DNA from: Arthonia radiata
Taxonomy: Eukaryota > Ascomycota > Arthoniomycetes > Arthoniales > Arthoniaceae
NCBI GenBank assembly: GCA_002989075.1
Contig: PSQN01000011.1
Coordinates: forward strand, 587,131-651,130
DNA length: 64,000 nucleotides
Direction of reading: 5' to 3'
Part shown: piece after piece, positions 53,662 to 63,757 of the stretch
How the letters are laid out: each line of letters begins with the position of its first letter
How positions within the stretch are numbered: position 1 is the stretch's first letter
The notes under the pieces: model-generated
The model's input: only the letters and a program-made list of their open reading frames with translations
What the model was told of the DNA's origin: nothing
The model's database searches: none
Program-made: the position numbers and the translations under genes

Positions 53662-55149
53662 ATGGACGGTGAAACCGAAGAAGCCATTCTGAAGCTTCAG
53701 ATTAGCGATCTCAACGACCTTCTGGCAGCGCTGACATCTGGAGATGGATCTGCGTCAACAGGACCCACTGATGACCTCGCAACGCCAGTGCGGATGCAAA
53801 TCGACGAGCTTGAGGAATCTTTGAAATGCCTCAAAGACCGTCGCCTTGCTAAATCGATGGCTCAGGCTGTCACGAGAGACGCCGGCGCTATTCGAAATGC
53901 CGCTGGGGAGGAACACCGGGGGTTCGCTGATCGTAGGCTCGCTCTGCAACTTTCAGGACGCCGAGCGCCCGAGCTTCCGAACTTCGAGCCACCAGAAGAT
54001 AATACTGAAAACAATGAGATGATCGCACGATTCTCAGGCCTCAATGTATCTAGCAAGCCCGGCGAAGGTGCGCTGCCTTCTGTCTCCGCTCATTGATCCC
54101 CAATTTAGGATACTGACGTCTCATCTCGAATAGGCTCCATTATTCCCTACGCGGAGGCCGATGAGGATAACGACGACTTCGAATCTGCGGCCGAAGCATG
54201 GGTGCCCACTGCAGAATGTATTGGGTGTTCGGACTCGAAGCCCCTTGAGGAGGTCTACGAGGCGAAATGCTCGCATCACTATTGCGCAGATTGCTTGCGC
54301 GACCTCTTCGAGCGTGCGCTCAAGGATGAATCACTTCATCCTCCTCGCTGCTGCCGTCAGCAATTCCCTCTCGAAGACGTCAAGCCTATCCTTGGCTCTG
54401 AGCTGACTGACGAATACTCCGCCAAAGCTGTCGAATGGGACACCACGTGAGCGGGAAATGTTCAAACGTTGCGAGTATGGGCTAATGAAAACCCTTCTAG
54501 TGACCGCGTCTATTGCTATGTGCCAGCCTGCTCCGCTTTCTTCGTTCCCAACGAGACTCGTACCACCTACAACGGCGATGTGACTTGTCCAACGTGCAAC
54601 GAGGTCACCTGCAGCGTCTGCAAGCGCAGTGCTCACGAAGGCAACTGCGACGAAGACCGTGATGCTGAGATTCCTTGAGGTCACTGGCGCAGCCGGCTTC
54701 CAGCGTTGCCAGTGCGGCCATGTCGTCGAGCTCACTATGGGCTGCTACCACATGACCTGTCGCTGTCGTCGCTCCTTCTGCTACCTCTGCTCGAGCCGCT
54801 GGAAGACATGTCGGTGCATTCAGTGGGACGAACGTCGGTTGCAAACCCAGGCCGAGGAAATATTCAACCGCAACAATGCAGTCTTGGATGCAGCTAACGG
54901 CGTTCCACGCCGCGAGCGTATTGCTGCTATTGCACGCAATCTGCGAGAGTAAGTGTACTGGCGCTTCACTGCAAGTCATTTCACTGATCACCATATTCTA
55001 GGAGACACAACTGTGGGCATGAACGTTTCAGCAAGCTCGAAGGGCCGCATCGATGTGAGATCTGCACCGATCAGCTGCAGGAGTACATTCTCCAGTGCAA
55101 CCAATGCCAGATGCTGGCTTGCGTGCGATGCAAGCACAACCGTCTGTGA
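53662..55149 (+). CDS. RBR (RING-IBR-RING) E3 ubiquitin ligase with an apparent +1 frameshift
   Basis: Exons 53662-54067, 54134-54446, 54501-54948 and 55002-55149 encode about 500 residues. RING1 starts CIGCSDSKPLEEVYEAKCSH; the IBR contains CYVPACSAFF and CPTCNEVTCSVCKRSAHEGN; RING2 has CQCGHVVELTMGCYHMTC with the catalytic-type Cys in HMTC. A final Cys-rich segment (HRCEICTDQLQEYILQCNQC) follows. The IBR and RING2 are in different frames inside exon 3. The first frame reads GAG-ATT-CCT-TGA at 54667-54678, and the second frame is open from just upstream of it. No intron fits between them. Skipping one base at this point restores a continuous family-like protein. Options are a programmed +1 shift at CCT-TGA, a real disabling mutation, or an assembly error. 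Confidence 0.85.
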
Positions 55150-56039
55150 TACACATACAAGACGTGGGTGTCGTTCACAAGCACTGGCCTTGGAAACATA
55201 GGTCCCCTGACACTTACACCATTAGCGGACGCTAGAGACCCAGAGGATGCGTGGATGGATACGCAGACGGAACAACTTCGAGACCCCGAAGTTTCCATAG
55301 ACACTCGCTTTAAGTGATGGCATACAATTCATTGCCGTCCGAGATAAGAGCAGCCGTGGCAGGTAGATAATTGCAGAATTACTCATCTCATGTCCAGCGA
55401 GCTCTTTCCACTCCAGATCTACCGTGCTAACGATACCACACATTATAGGATGTTCCGTCAAAGCTGATTGGACCGTACATCCTCCGACTAAACCGCGTTG
55501 CATAGAGGGGGCGGTGATTTGCGCAGACTTGACTGACTGCTTCATTCATGACCATGTCCAGAGTAGTTCGATTATGCAGCAAAACTGCTTGACGTTAATA
55601 GCTAGAATGTGTCACTGCATGGAGTAATTAGTAATCCCAGCCAGAGCATATTCTGGGCAAAAGACTTGATTACAATTATTGCTTCTCTGATAGGTCGAGC
55701 CATCTATGACTGCTGGCTGCCAAGTTGCACGCCTGCAAACGTACCTTGCATTCTCCTATCAGATGATGCGCACATCTCGAGCATCTGACGGCTGCATGCT
55801 GGAGCAGCTCCGAGCATGCAGTGAGATGCAGGTTCCGACATCATTGCACCGCATGATTCAGAACAGAAAAAGAGAGCTAATCTATGAATAGTATGACGGC
55901 GGCACGGGCCGTGGATCCGCGATCTCGACCCCTGACAGATCATGATGTCAGTTACTGTCCGCTTCGTGTCTCATGAGATGAGCAAGACCATCGTAGTTGC
56001 AGATAATATTTTCATACAAGAAGTGCATCATTGGACCTC
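55150..56039. other. Intergenic region
   Basis: About 0.9 kb between two plus-strand genes. Small frames on both strands carry no motifs. Nothing is supported. Confidence 0.45.
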
Positions 56040-56731
56040 ATGTTGACTTCGAGAATTTCCACTAGATTTGTTACTCAGCTACCACGCACCTCCAGCTTCA
56101 CTCAGCAAAGCATCAGGCTCCTATCAACAACACCCTCATACAGAGTAAAAGACCCCACGATGCCTTCCACCCCGCCCAAGCACCAGATGGTGCACTTTCC
56201 CGGCCTCACCTCTGAAGTGAGAGCATTTGGCCAGTTCCGAAAGGTACTTCACACCGGCCTCTACAGCCAGCTTGTCTCAATGGAGATTCCTCCTGGAGGT
56301 GACATTGGTGATGAAGTACACACCGTCGACCAAGTCCTCATCTTCACGAGTGGTGAGTGTAAGGCCACTATAGCTGGCAAAGATCAGGTAAGCTCCATCG
56401 CAAGCCTGTGCCGTATGGTCAAGCTCTAATTGCTGTGTAGAACGTCAAGGCCTCAGACGTTGTCATTGTCCCGGCGGGCACACAGCATCAGTTTGTTAAC
56501 ACGTCGAAGACCGAGTTGTTGGAGCTCGTGACGGTTTATAGTCCCGCGGAGCACGACAGCCAGACTGTGCACAAGACCAAGGAACAGGGTGATGAGGAGG
56601 AAGAGAATGGCAAGGACGAGGCGCCGGAGTGGAGCCAGCAGGGCAAGGCCCAGAATGAGAAGCAGGGCTTGGTCAAGACCAGCGGTGGTCCGTATGCGAA
56701 TGGTGATGATGGAAGACATGAGAAGTCATAG
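56040..56731 (+). CDS. Cupin-domain protein with possible mitochondrial presequence
   Basis: Exons 56040-56387 and 56441-56731 give 212 residues. A single cupin barrel lies near residues 48-145. Motif 2 is clear (DVVIVPAGTQHQFVN); motif 1 is degenerate, GDIGDEVHTVDQVLIFTSG, with one His and the second metal position replaced. The first ~40 residues (MLTSRISTRFVTQLPRTSSF...) are Ser/Thr/Arg-rich without acids, as in a mitochondrial presequence. A second ATG at 56160 starts MPSTPPKHQMVHFPG and would yield a cytosolic form. The C-terminal ~50 residues are Glu/Lys-rich. Substrate unknown. Confidence 0.85.
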
Positions 56732-57369
56732 GCAGATGTGCGGTCGGATGCTGTATGCCGGCAGCTGCTTGTCGAAGCGTCTGTCCTCACACCTTGTTAG
56801 TGAACACTGACTGGTCCATACCTTCCGGAACAAAAACCGGCTGGGGCTACAAAAAGCTTTAGTATACGTCCTCCTCATGACGACTATCTCGTAAGAGTCG
56901 TGAATTATTGAGGTGGAATGTCGATGTGATCTTCTTGATCGAATATACAGAGTCGATCTTTGGAAAGCAAATGGTGCAAACGCCTTGTACAGTAATCAAC
57001 GCACTGCTTCCTTGTTGCACTCTCCCCCAAATATCTCCACCACATGAAAGTGGATGCAAACATGTGGGAGACTCTTCCAAGGTGGCCGTAATGCAAGATG
57101 GCACAACTTGTGCTTGCCTAGCTGGACCAGCAAAGCGGTTGGGAAAGGGAAGCGCAAACAGCAGGAACGCGTTGCCGGCTCCTGCCTCGAAACCCCATCG
57201 CGAATCCGTGTATAATAATGAAGATCGTAGAGCATTGCAATTGAAATCTTTCTTGCTTCGACAACCTATTCCCTAGAACTTGTATTCGTGTGCTGGTCAC
57301 TGTATCTCTACATCTGTAAAGGGGCGGCTATTGTATCTGCACTTTAGGCGCCGACGTCACTCATTCAGA
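56732..57369. other. Intergenic region upstream of adenosine kinase
   Basis: 638 bp between two plus-strand genes. The 56908-57276 frame has no motif. The last ~120 bp are pyrimidine-rich. Nothing else is supported. Confidence 0.45.
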
Positions 57370-58817
57370 ATGTTCAAGCCCCACCATCTCTCCATTGGAC
57401 TCTTCAGATCATCCTTTTGCGCACTTTCTGTCCGAACACCAAAGTCACTTCACCTTCAGCACATCAACAGCCTCTTTGGCCGAAGCATCACCCACACTCC
57501 CACCCGAACCCAATCAACCCTCTCCGACCTCATCCCCGCCTCACTCGACCCCTCGCCCTACACACCCAATTACACCCCACCCCCAAACCCTAACTCAACA
57601 ATCCAACGCCGCACCCCCGCCTTTGACCCCCGCAGGCCCTTCACTCCCCTCCAAAAAGCAACCATGACCTCCCCCTCTCAACCCTACAAACTCTTCGTGC
57701 TCGAAAACCCCCTCCTTGACATCCAAGCCCCCGACTCCGGCAGCCTCCTCAAAAAATATAACCTCAAACCCAACGACGCCATCCTAGCCGGCCCCGAGCA
57801 TGCAAACCTCTACGACGACCTCCTCCACATGAACGCCAAGAAGATCGCCGGTGGGGCCGCGCAGAACACCGCGAGAGGCGTGCAGTACATCTCCCCGCCG
57901 CACACGGTATTGTATGTCGGCGCGGTGGGCGCGGACGACGCCGCCAATACGCTGAAGGAAGCGAGCAAAGCCGCGGGTTTGGATACCGAGTATATGGTCG
58001 TGCCGGACGTGCCGACGGGACGGTGCGGCGTGGTGATCACGGGGAAGGATCGCAGTCTGTGCACCGATCTCGGGGCCGCGAACCATTACAAGATCGACCA
58101 TCTGCGGAAGCCGAATATCTGGGCGCACGCGCAGGCCGCTGCGTATTTCTACGTAGGGGGCTACCATTTGACGGTTGCGCCGGACGCGGCAGAGGCGCTG
58201 GGCAAGGAGGCCGCGGAGAAGGGGAAGACGTACGTGTTGAATTTTAGCGCGCCGTTCATACCCGTGGCGTTCGCGGAGCCGTTGAAGAAGGTGCTGGCGT
58301 ATGCGGATATCGTGATGGGGAATGAGACCGAGATGGCGTGTTGGGCGGAGAGCCAGGGTTGGGAAGAGAGTAAGCGGGGAGATTTGAAGGCTGTGGGAAA
58401 AGCGATTGCGGGATTGCATAAGGAGGGACGGCAAGGTCGGACTGTGATAATCACGCAGGGGACGGAGCCGACGCTGGTGGTGAAGGAGGGCGAGGTGAAG
58501 GAGTACCCGGTGAGGAAGATTGGGGCTGAGCAGATTGTGGATACGAATGGCGCCGGGGATGCGTTTGCTGGAGGGTTTATGGCGGGGTTGGTGGAGGGTA
58601 AGGATGTGGGAACTTGTGTTGATATGGGGCAGTGGTTGGCGGCGTTGAGTATTCAGGAGTTGGGTCCTTCGTAAGTGTTCCCTTCTTGTTTGGTGCGCGG
58701 TATGGACGACTGGGAGTTTGCGCCGTGCTGGGCGATTCGACGATGATGGTGAATGCTGTGCTGACTTTTGCCATCAGGTTCCCTAAAGAGAAGCAGACTT
58801 ACACTCCAACTTCTTGA
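57370..58817 (+). CDS. ADO1: Adenosine kinase (PfkB family)
   Basis: Exons 57370-58670 and 58778-58817 join across a GTAAGT intron with a GCTGAC branch site; the last 13 residues come from exon 2. From the internal ATG at 57664 (MTSPSQPYKLFVLENPLLDI) the enzyme is ~348 residues, the usual length. Family motifs are AGGAAQNTARGVQYI near the substrate site and the PfkB signature DTNGAGDAFAGGF with the catalytic Asp. It phosphorylates adenosine to AMP, clearing the by-product of methylation. The in-frame ATG at 57370 adds a 98-residue Ser/Pro/Arg-rich extension starting MFKPHHLSIGLFRSSFCALS, which looks like a mitochondrial presequence. Two start codons could give two locations. Confidence 0.95.
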
Positions 58818-59565
58818 TTACCACGCAGCATCGAATACCACGGTCGCAACGTGCACGCCATCAGCCACTAGAGCTGCTGGCACAGCTCTCTCGCAGGCCC
58901 TTCAACAAGTCAGCTGAGTCGCAGACACCAAGGATCAACACCGAAGCTTCGGGAGGCGGCTTCAAAAACGCATATGAATATTCAATTTGGGCTTGCATAG
59001 CGGCCGCCGTGTAGCATATCCCTCAACGAGATAGATGACCCTCGAAGCACTACAGAAAAAGTACAAGATTTTTCAACTTACAGCAAGATGTTGACTTCCA
59101 GTTCGTTCTTTCTCCCATGACATGCGAGTGACCTAATCTATACGACTTATCGCTCACGTGCGTAGGCTATGTTGACGCGGTTTCAGACGTCTGCTCCTTC
59201 CTTCCGCTTGCCTTGACGGGCGTATTCGAAACCCGTTTCACTCTGACACGATGCAAGGTGACTTGATTGTGTTGCGCTCGTGATGCTTGATGTCCAGTAT
59301 CCTGGCTGGCTCAGTCCTACACAGCCAGAGGCGCGCGTTGGAAGGCATTGACAGACGTACATCAGCTATCCTCAGCCTTCGCAGAGGAAGAACTCGTCAG
59401 CTTGCCCATCAAACGTCGACACCCAGCTTCAACTTAGTGTACAATTAGAGAGAGTTGCGTCGTGCCATACGACAACGATCTTCGATGGGATATATCTAGA
59501 CATGCTCTCTTGCCTGTAGCGAATACTTGCGGTTGTTGATCGACAAGCAGCGAGTATGATTGCGT
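58818..59565. other. Convergent 3' intergenic region
   Basis: 748 bp between the 3' ends of adenosine kinase and the EST1-like gene. No frame of note and no repeat is visible. Confidence 0.5.
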
Positions 59566-62500
59566 TCATTTGAAGGGCTTAGCATGGACATTGAATTTGG
59601 CCTGCGGATTCTTCGAGGCACCAGCACTGTCTGCGGTACCATCCCAAGCGCTCGCACCACATCCATACGATGCAGTGCGTACAGGCGATACCACAGCTCT
59701 CGGCGCGAGTCTCGGGCTTCCGCCGATACGCTCTAGCCCTCCAGAGAAGCGTTTCGATTCCGGCTCAGATGGGGTCCAGGCGCTCTGCCCAGCGCCGAAG
59801 AGGAGGGCATTGCTCGTATCGTTTTTGTCAGCGCTGTTGGGTGCACTGGTCGGCGTCAATGCTGAGCGTCTGAGACCCGTCCCGGACGACAGCGACCCGG
59901 TAGACTCGTTCGATAGCCCCCGTGCGTGACTGGGACGTGAGCGGGGCGGACGGACGGATGAAGGGTGCAGATTCGGCGTGTGTGGTGAGCCACGCGAGGA
60001 CATTACGTCTTTGGCGTTTGGTGAATCTAAGCTCGCTCGTGGGGCTGACGTTGCTGTCAGTCTTGGTGCAGCCGTAGACTGTTCTTTGCGCTGCCAAGAG
60101 ATACGTCGCGCCGCGTCTGACATGAGCTCATTCGTTGATGATCCGACCTAGGGGAGGAGTGTCAGCACAGTATCTTACCAAGGTCGTTCAAGTTTCAAAC
60201 AAAGCGTCTGGGGACAGCGCCAGTGTGCTAGCTGCCTGAGAAAGGCTATGGGGCGAGAGTAGGGAATGCCCAGAGGCCCTAAGACTTACCACATAGGAGC
60301 TGGGAGCCTTCGTGCTAGAAGTTCGTGGTAACACGGTGACGGGAGCTGGAGTGAGGGGTTCGTTTGGTTCAGGAAGATCATCATCCACAAGATCATTCAC
60401 CATCCGCTCAGCTTCTACCTCAGCTGTATCTTCGTCCACAGCCATCTGCTCGTCTACTTCAGCGAGGTTCAGGCCGCCAGGCGCATTATCGATGTGGAAG
60501 CCGTGTTCGTCGTCAAATTGTAGTGGCGTTGCCTAATCACAAGATCAGCTTGTAAGCTTTAGAGCATCCATACATTCTGTTTCGTTGCCTCAAAAGCGTC
60601 GTCAGGCAGCAAAAACACCTGCATGGTCTCTCGAAGCTTTGTCTGAGACCCGCTTAAACTTCAGAAGGGGCTGTTTCGACATCTTGTTTCCATTGTAGCA
60701 AGGTTTGAGCAGGTAATTGCATACCTCGTCCGATGCCAGCACCTAAGGGGAATGGTGTCAGCACAAATGTTCCTAATCAGCATTCACACCAACTACAACA
60801 TTACACCGAACCGCTTGTTCTAGAGCAGCGCCGGCAGGTCGGCCGCTGAAAAGATCATAAAGAGGTACAGAATTAAATGTGTTGCTGCTCTGAGACTTAC
60901 CTAGAGAGAGAATGTCAGCACAGTTTCTACCGAAGTTTGTTCAGGTTTCAAACAAAGCGTCTAGGGGCAGCGCCAGCGCGCTAGCTGTCTAACAAAGGTC
61001 GCGAGGCAACAGGAAGGAATGCCTGCAGGCTCTAAGACTTACCTTACCAAAATCTATGATGTCCGCAAGACGAACCATGATCTCGTTGGATTCACTGAAG
61101 CCTGAATCCATGTCGCGCAGTGGCTTTTTGGGTTCTCCGTCTCGCAAGATCCAGACTCGCTCAGTTGAGTCGCAAAGTAATGGCGTGAAGCCTAAGGTGT
61201 CTTCGTCTTCGTCTAAGAGGCACTCCAATCGAGGAATATGATCAGCTATCACAATTTCCCATGCATAAGACAGACAATCTGCCAGCAGCTTCCAGAGCTC
61301 TGATTGCAGGCGATCAAGATCGACGTGAATGCTATTGATGAGTAAGATCTTGGACTTGAGGACCCAGAGTAAGCTCAAGCGCCATAGTGGGATGGTCGAG
61401 CAAATCGGGCCCTCGAAATGCATCACAAGCTCCGTGACTTCTGGCATGCGTCGAGCGCGCGCGTCGAATTGCTCATTCACAACAGTGAACAAGGTATTGC
61501 ATGAGCGCAACGTTAGCCGCAGAGAGGCGATGAAGGCATCAAAGCTGCCCTCTGCGCCTTGCGTCTTCGTGAAAACATCCTGTGCATGCTGAACCGCTGC
61601 AAAATTCACAAGAAACAGCTTGAGTAACCTGCCGAATGAGGACGACTGCCGAAGCTCGTTTCTCAGGTCTTCCACGAAGCCAAGCTCAAGTTCAGCAATG
61701 TTGAAAGTGTCCTTCATCAACTGAGATCTTGACAGTATGTTGAGTAGGCTTGCGTTGGCGGGCGACACACCCGCCTGAAGCGTGCCATTCTCTGCCGCCT
61801 GGACGACTTTGTTGAACGAGCGTCGTAAGTTCTGGTCAGCTTGAGGATGCGGCTCATCAACAGAGATAGCTCGATAAATCCAGTAAATGGCGCGAAACAA
61901 ATCGCCATCCGAGAGCGTAATGATGGCTGATTGGTTGTATGAAATGCCAGATGACGGTACAAGACGACGGGCTAGATCGTAGAACCCAACAGCAGGCGCC
62001 CAGTTTGGCTTACCTTTGGCGAGTTCAGACTCGCGATAGCGGGATAGATCTCCCAGTTGGATAAGTGATCGAAAGCATGAACGCAAAACTTGGTTGTTAG
62101 GTGGAGAAGTTTGAGAGCGTAGAGAGTTTTCAGTGAAGAGCACATCTGCGAATATTAGTGGTGCTCCAGGGCCGGTCAGGACCTGTTCCTCACCATCGCC
62201 TGAGAACTTGTCCGCGAGTCTCTTTAGAGGCTCGACACCTCCGCAAAGTTCATGCAAGCTCCTGACGTAACTACGATAGAATCTCTGTGATGACTTTATG
62301 AATCGAAGGTACTCTGTACCATATTTGCGACGCTCAACGATCTTGGCGTTTCCACCTTCATTGAGCTATGGCGGATGTCAGGACTGCGTGCTAAATGGGC
62401 ATTATTATTTACGAACCTTTCGAATCGCAGTACGGAAGTGAGTGTTGGCTTGCAGATGCGCATTCCACAGTTGGTCTTCACACCCCTGTTTCGACGCGCC

Positions 62501-62694
62501 TTCGAAATCATTCAAGATAAATTTGGCGCACTCAGAGCGAAAGCTGCATGCTGTTAAAAGTGAGTCCCTCGAAGAACTGTTCGGTCAGCATACCTGTCGA
62601 GTGCCTGCTGTATAGCTTCACATGTCGGGCGATCTTTCTGTATTTCTACGTCAAGTTGTTCTTGGCTGCGAGCTATCCTAGGCTCTATAAGCAT
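59566..62694 (-). CDS. EST1/SMG7-like protein (telomerase or nonsense-mediated decay factor)
   Basis: Seven exons join in phase to 820 residues: 62694-62594, 62543-62417, 62365-61043, 60743-60726, 60642-60574, 60532-60290 and 60147-59566. Residues ~35-160 form the Est1 N-terminal TPR region (HFRTAIRK-LNEGGNAKIVER, then YLRFIKSSQRFYRSYVRSLH). The Est1 DNA/RNA-binding-type helices follow, including SLIQLGDLSRYRESELAKG, AVGFYDLARRLVPSSGISYN and GDLFRAIYWIYRAISVDEP. The C-terminus is acidic then Ser/Pro/Arg-rich. Family members act in telomerase recruitment or mRNA decay; the sequence does not decide which. Introns 3 and 6 are built from introner-like elements; exon 4 is an 18-nt micro-exon (VLASDE). 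The 41-nt intron 60573-60533 is very short. Confidence 0.88.
60148..60289 (-). mobile_element. Introner-like element, single copy in the EST1-like gene
   Basis: 142 nt, GTAAGTCTTAGGGCC at the 5' end and TGTGCTGACACTC...CCTAG at the 3' end. It carries the core blocks CAGCTAGCACACTGGCGCTG and CTTTGTTTGAAAC. It forms a complete phase-0 intron between SSYV and VGSSTNE. Confidence 0.9.
60744..60900 (-). mobile_element. Introner-like element, downstream copy of tandem pair B
   Basis: 157 nt, GTAAGTCTCAGAGC to TGTGCTGACACC...CTTAG. It is the most diverged copy internally, keeping GCCGGCGCTG but lacking the CTTTGTTTG block, and is 14-17 nt longer than the others. It ends directly at the 18-nt micro-exon 60743-60726. 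Confidence 0.85.
60901..61042 (-). mobile_element. Introner-like element, upstream copy of tandem pair B
   Basis: 142 nt, GTAAGTCTTAGAGCC to TGTGCTGACATTC...CTCTAG, with CAGCTAGCGCGCTGGCGCTG and CTTTGTTTGAAACCTGAAC. Its AG is followed directly by the GTAAGT of the next copy, with no exon base between. Confidence 0.9.
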
Positions 62695-63149
62695 TTAGAC
62701 AGACGTAATCTTCTGAAGAAATCCTACTCGACAGCCCCGACTGTGGCATTCATAATGTACGATTGAAACAGAAATATGCATCGCCGAACCTTTAACGCCA
62801 GACCTCAGTAATATAAGCCTGTGCGGTCCGTTCCTTCCACTGGACAGACACAGTCGCCAATGGCTGTCTTTGTCTACAATCTCCCTCAGTCTCGTGATAG
62901 GACAGCTTAACTCCAACGCTTGACGGACGGATCTTCACGTGAATCCTACGGGTGAGATGGAGCGCAAGTCCGCTCGTTTGCTGCAGTGACGGCCTAGCTG
63001 CAGGTGGAGCTGACTCCCGCGCTAGCGATACTATGATACTTCTTTTGGTAATCGTTCCATCCTCAATGTCGAAGAGCTAGCCGTTCCTGGAGCATCGCAA
63101 ACGAGTACGGCGGACGAACACAACCCGCCTACTGAACAAGCACGAGAGC
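62695..63149. promoter_or_regulatory. Divergent promoter region
   Basis: 455 bp between the EST1-like gene and a small plus-strand gene. No motif was recognised. Confidence 0.45.
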
Positions 63150-63649
63150 ATGCCTAAGCGTACTCACGAGGAGTTTCAAGACACTGACGATCTTCAGAGC
63201 ACCGGCGATGGGCCAACCAAAGACTTCACATTAGGAGAAGACCCTCCGGTAATTAGCTGTGCATTGCTGTCACGTCCGCCCTTGCTTGGATTGTCAATCG
63301 AATGTCCGGCGTTGTTCCTTCTGTCCTTTGAGCTTCCCAACCGAGTGATACATGCAGATGCACATGATCGAGCGCCACATTGCCGCGACCCATGCTCTCG
63401 GAATGCAAGGGCTTCCAATAGTGAGTGTCGAACATCACCTCTTTGCTTTTCTTCTGCTCCAGGAGCTAACTGCTTGTAGCGGCGTTGCTTTGTACAGAGT
63501 TGCAATGATGTCTTCTTCAACAGAGGCCTAGAGAGAGGCACTTGATACGGAAGCACGACTTCATCGAGGCGTTTGATTTTATTATCTTGAATCATGGGAT
63601 AGAAGGTTCCGCGTGCTGGCTGTACCACCCTGAGGAGGCGAGCAGCTAG
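63150..63649 (+). CDS. Small protein of unknown function, tentative exon model
   Basis: I do not recognise it. Exon 1 (63150-63248) begins MPKRTHEEFQDTDDLQ and ends at a GTAATT donor. Exon 2 (63358-63420) encodes MHMIERHIAATHALGMQGLP and an I, then a GTGAGT donor. A GCTAAC branch before TTGTAG supports an acceptor at 63479. A 12-nt piece (63480-63491) followed by a GTACAG...CAACAG intron then reaches an open frame 63524-63649 containing LIRKHDFIEAFDFIILNHGI and a stop. All joins keep phase 0, giving about 99 residues. Charged N-terminus and helical C-terminus; no motif. Using only the 63479 acceptor, the protein would stop near 63545. Confidence 0.4.
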
Positions 63650-63757
63650 TGAACATCATAAGGACCTTCAGGGTAAGTCAAATCACTCAACCCGGGATAT
63701 ATTGCACCTTTGCAAGCTCACAGCCTAGCACTCTCCGCTCTGCCAACATCAACCCGA

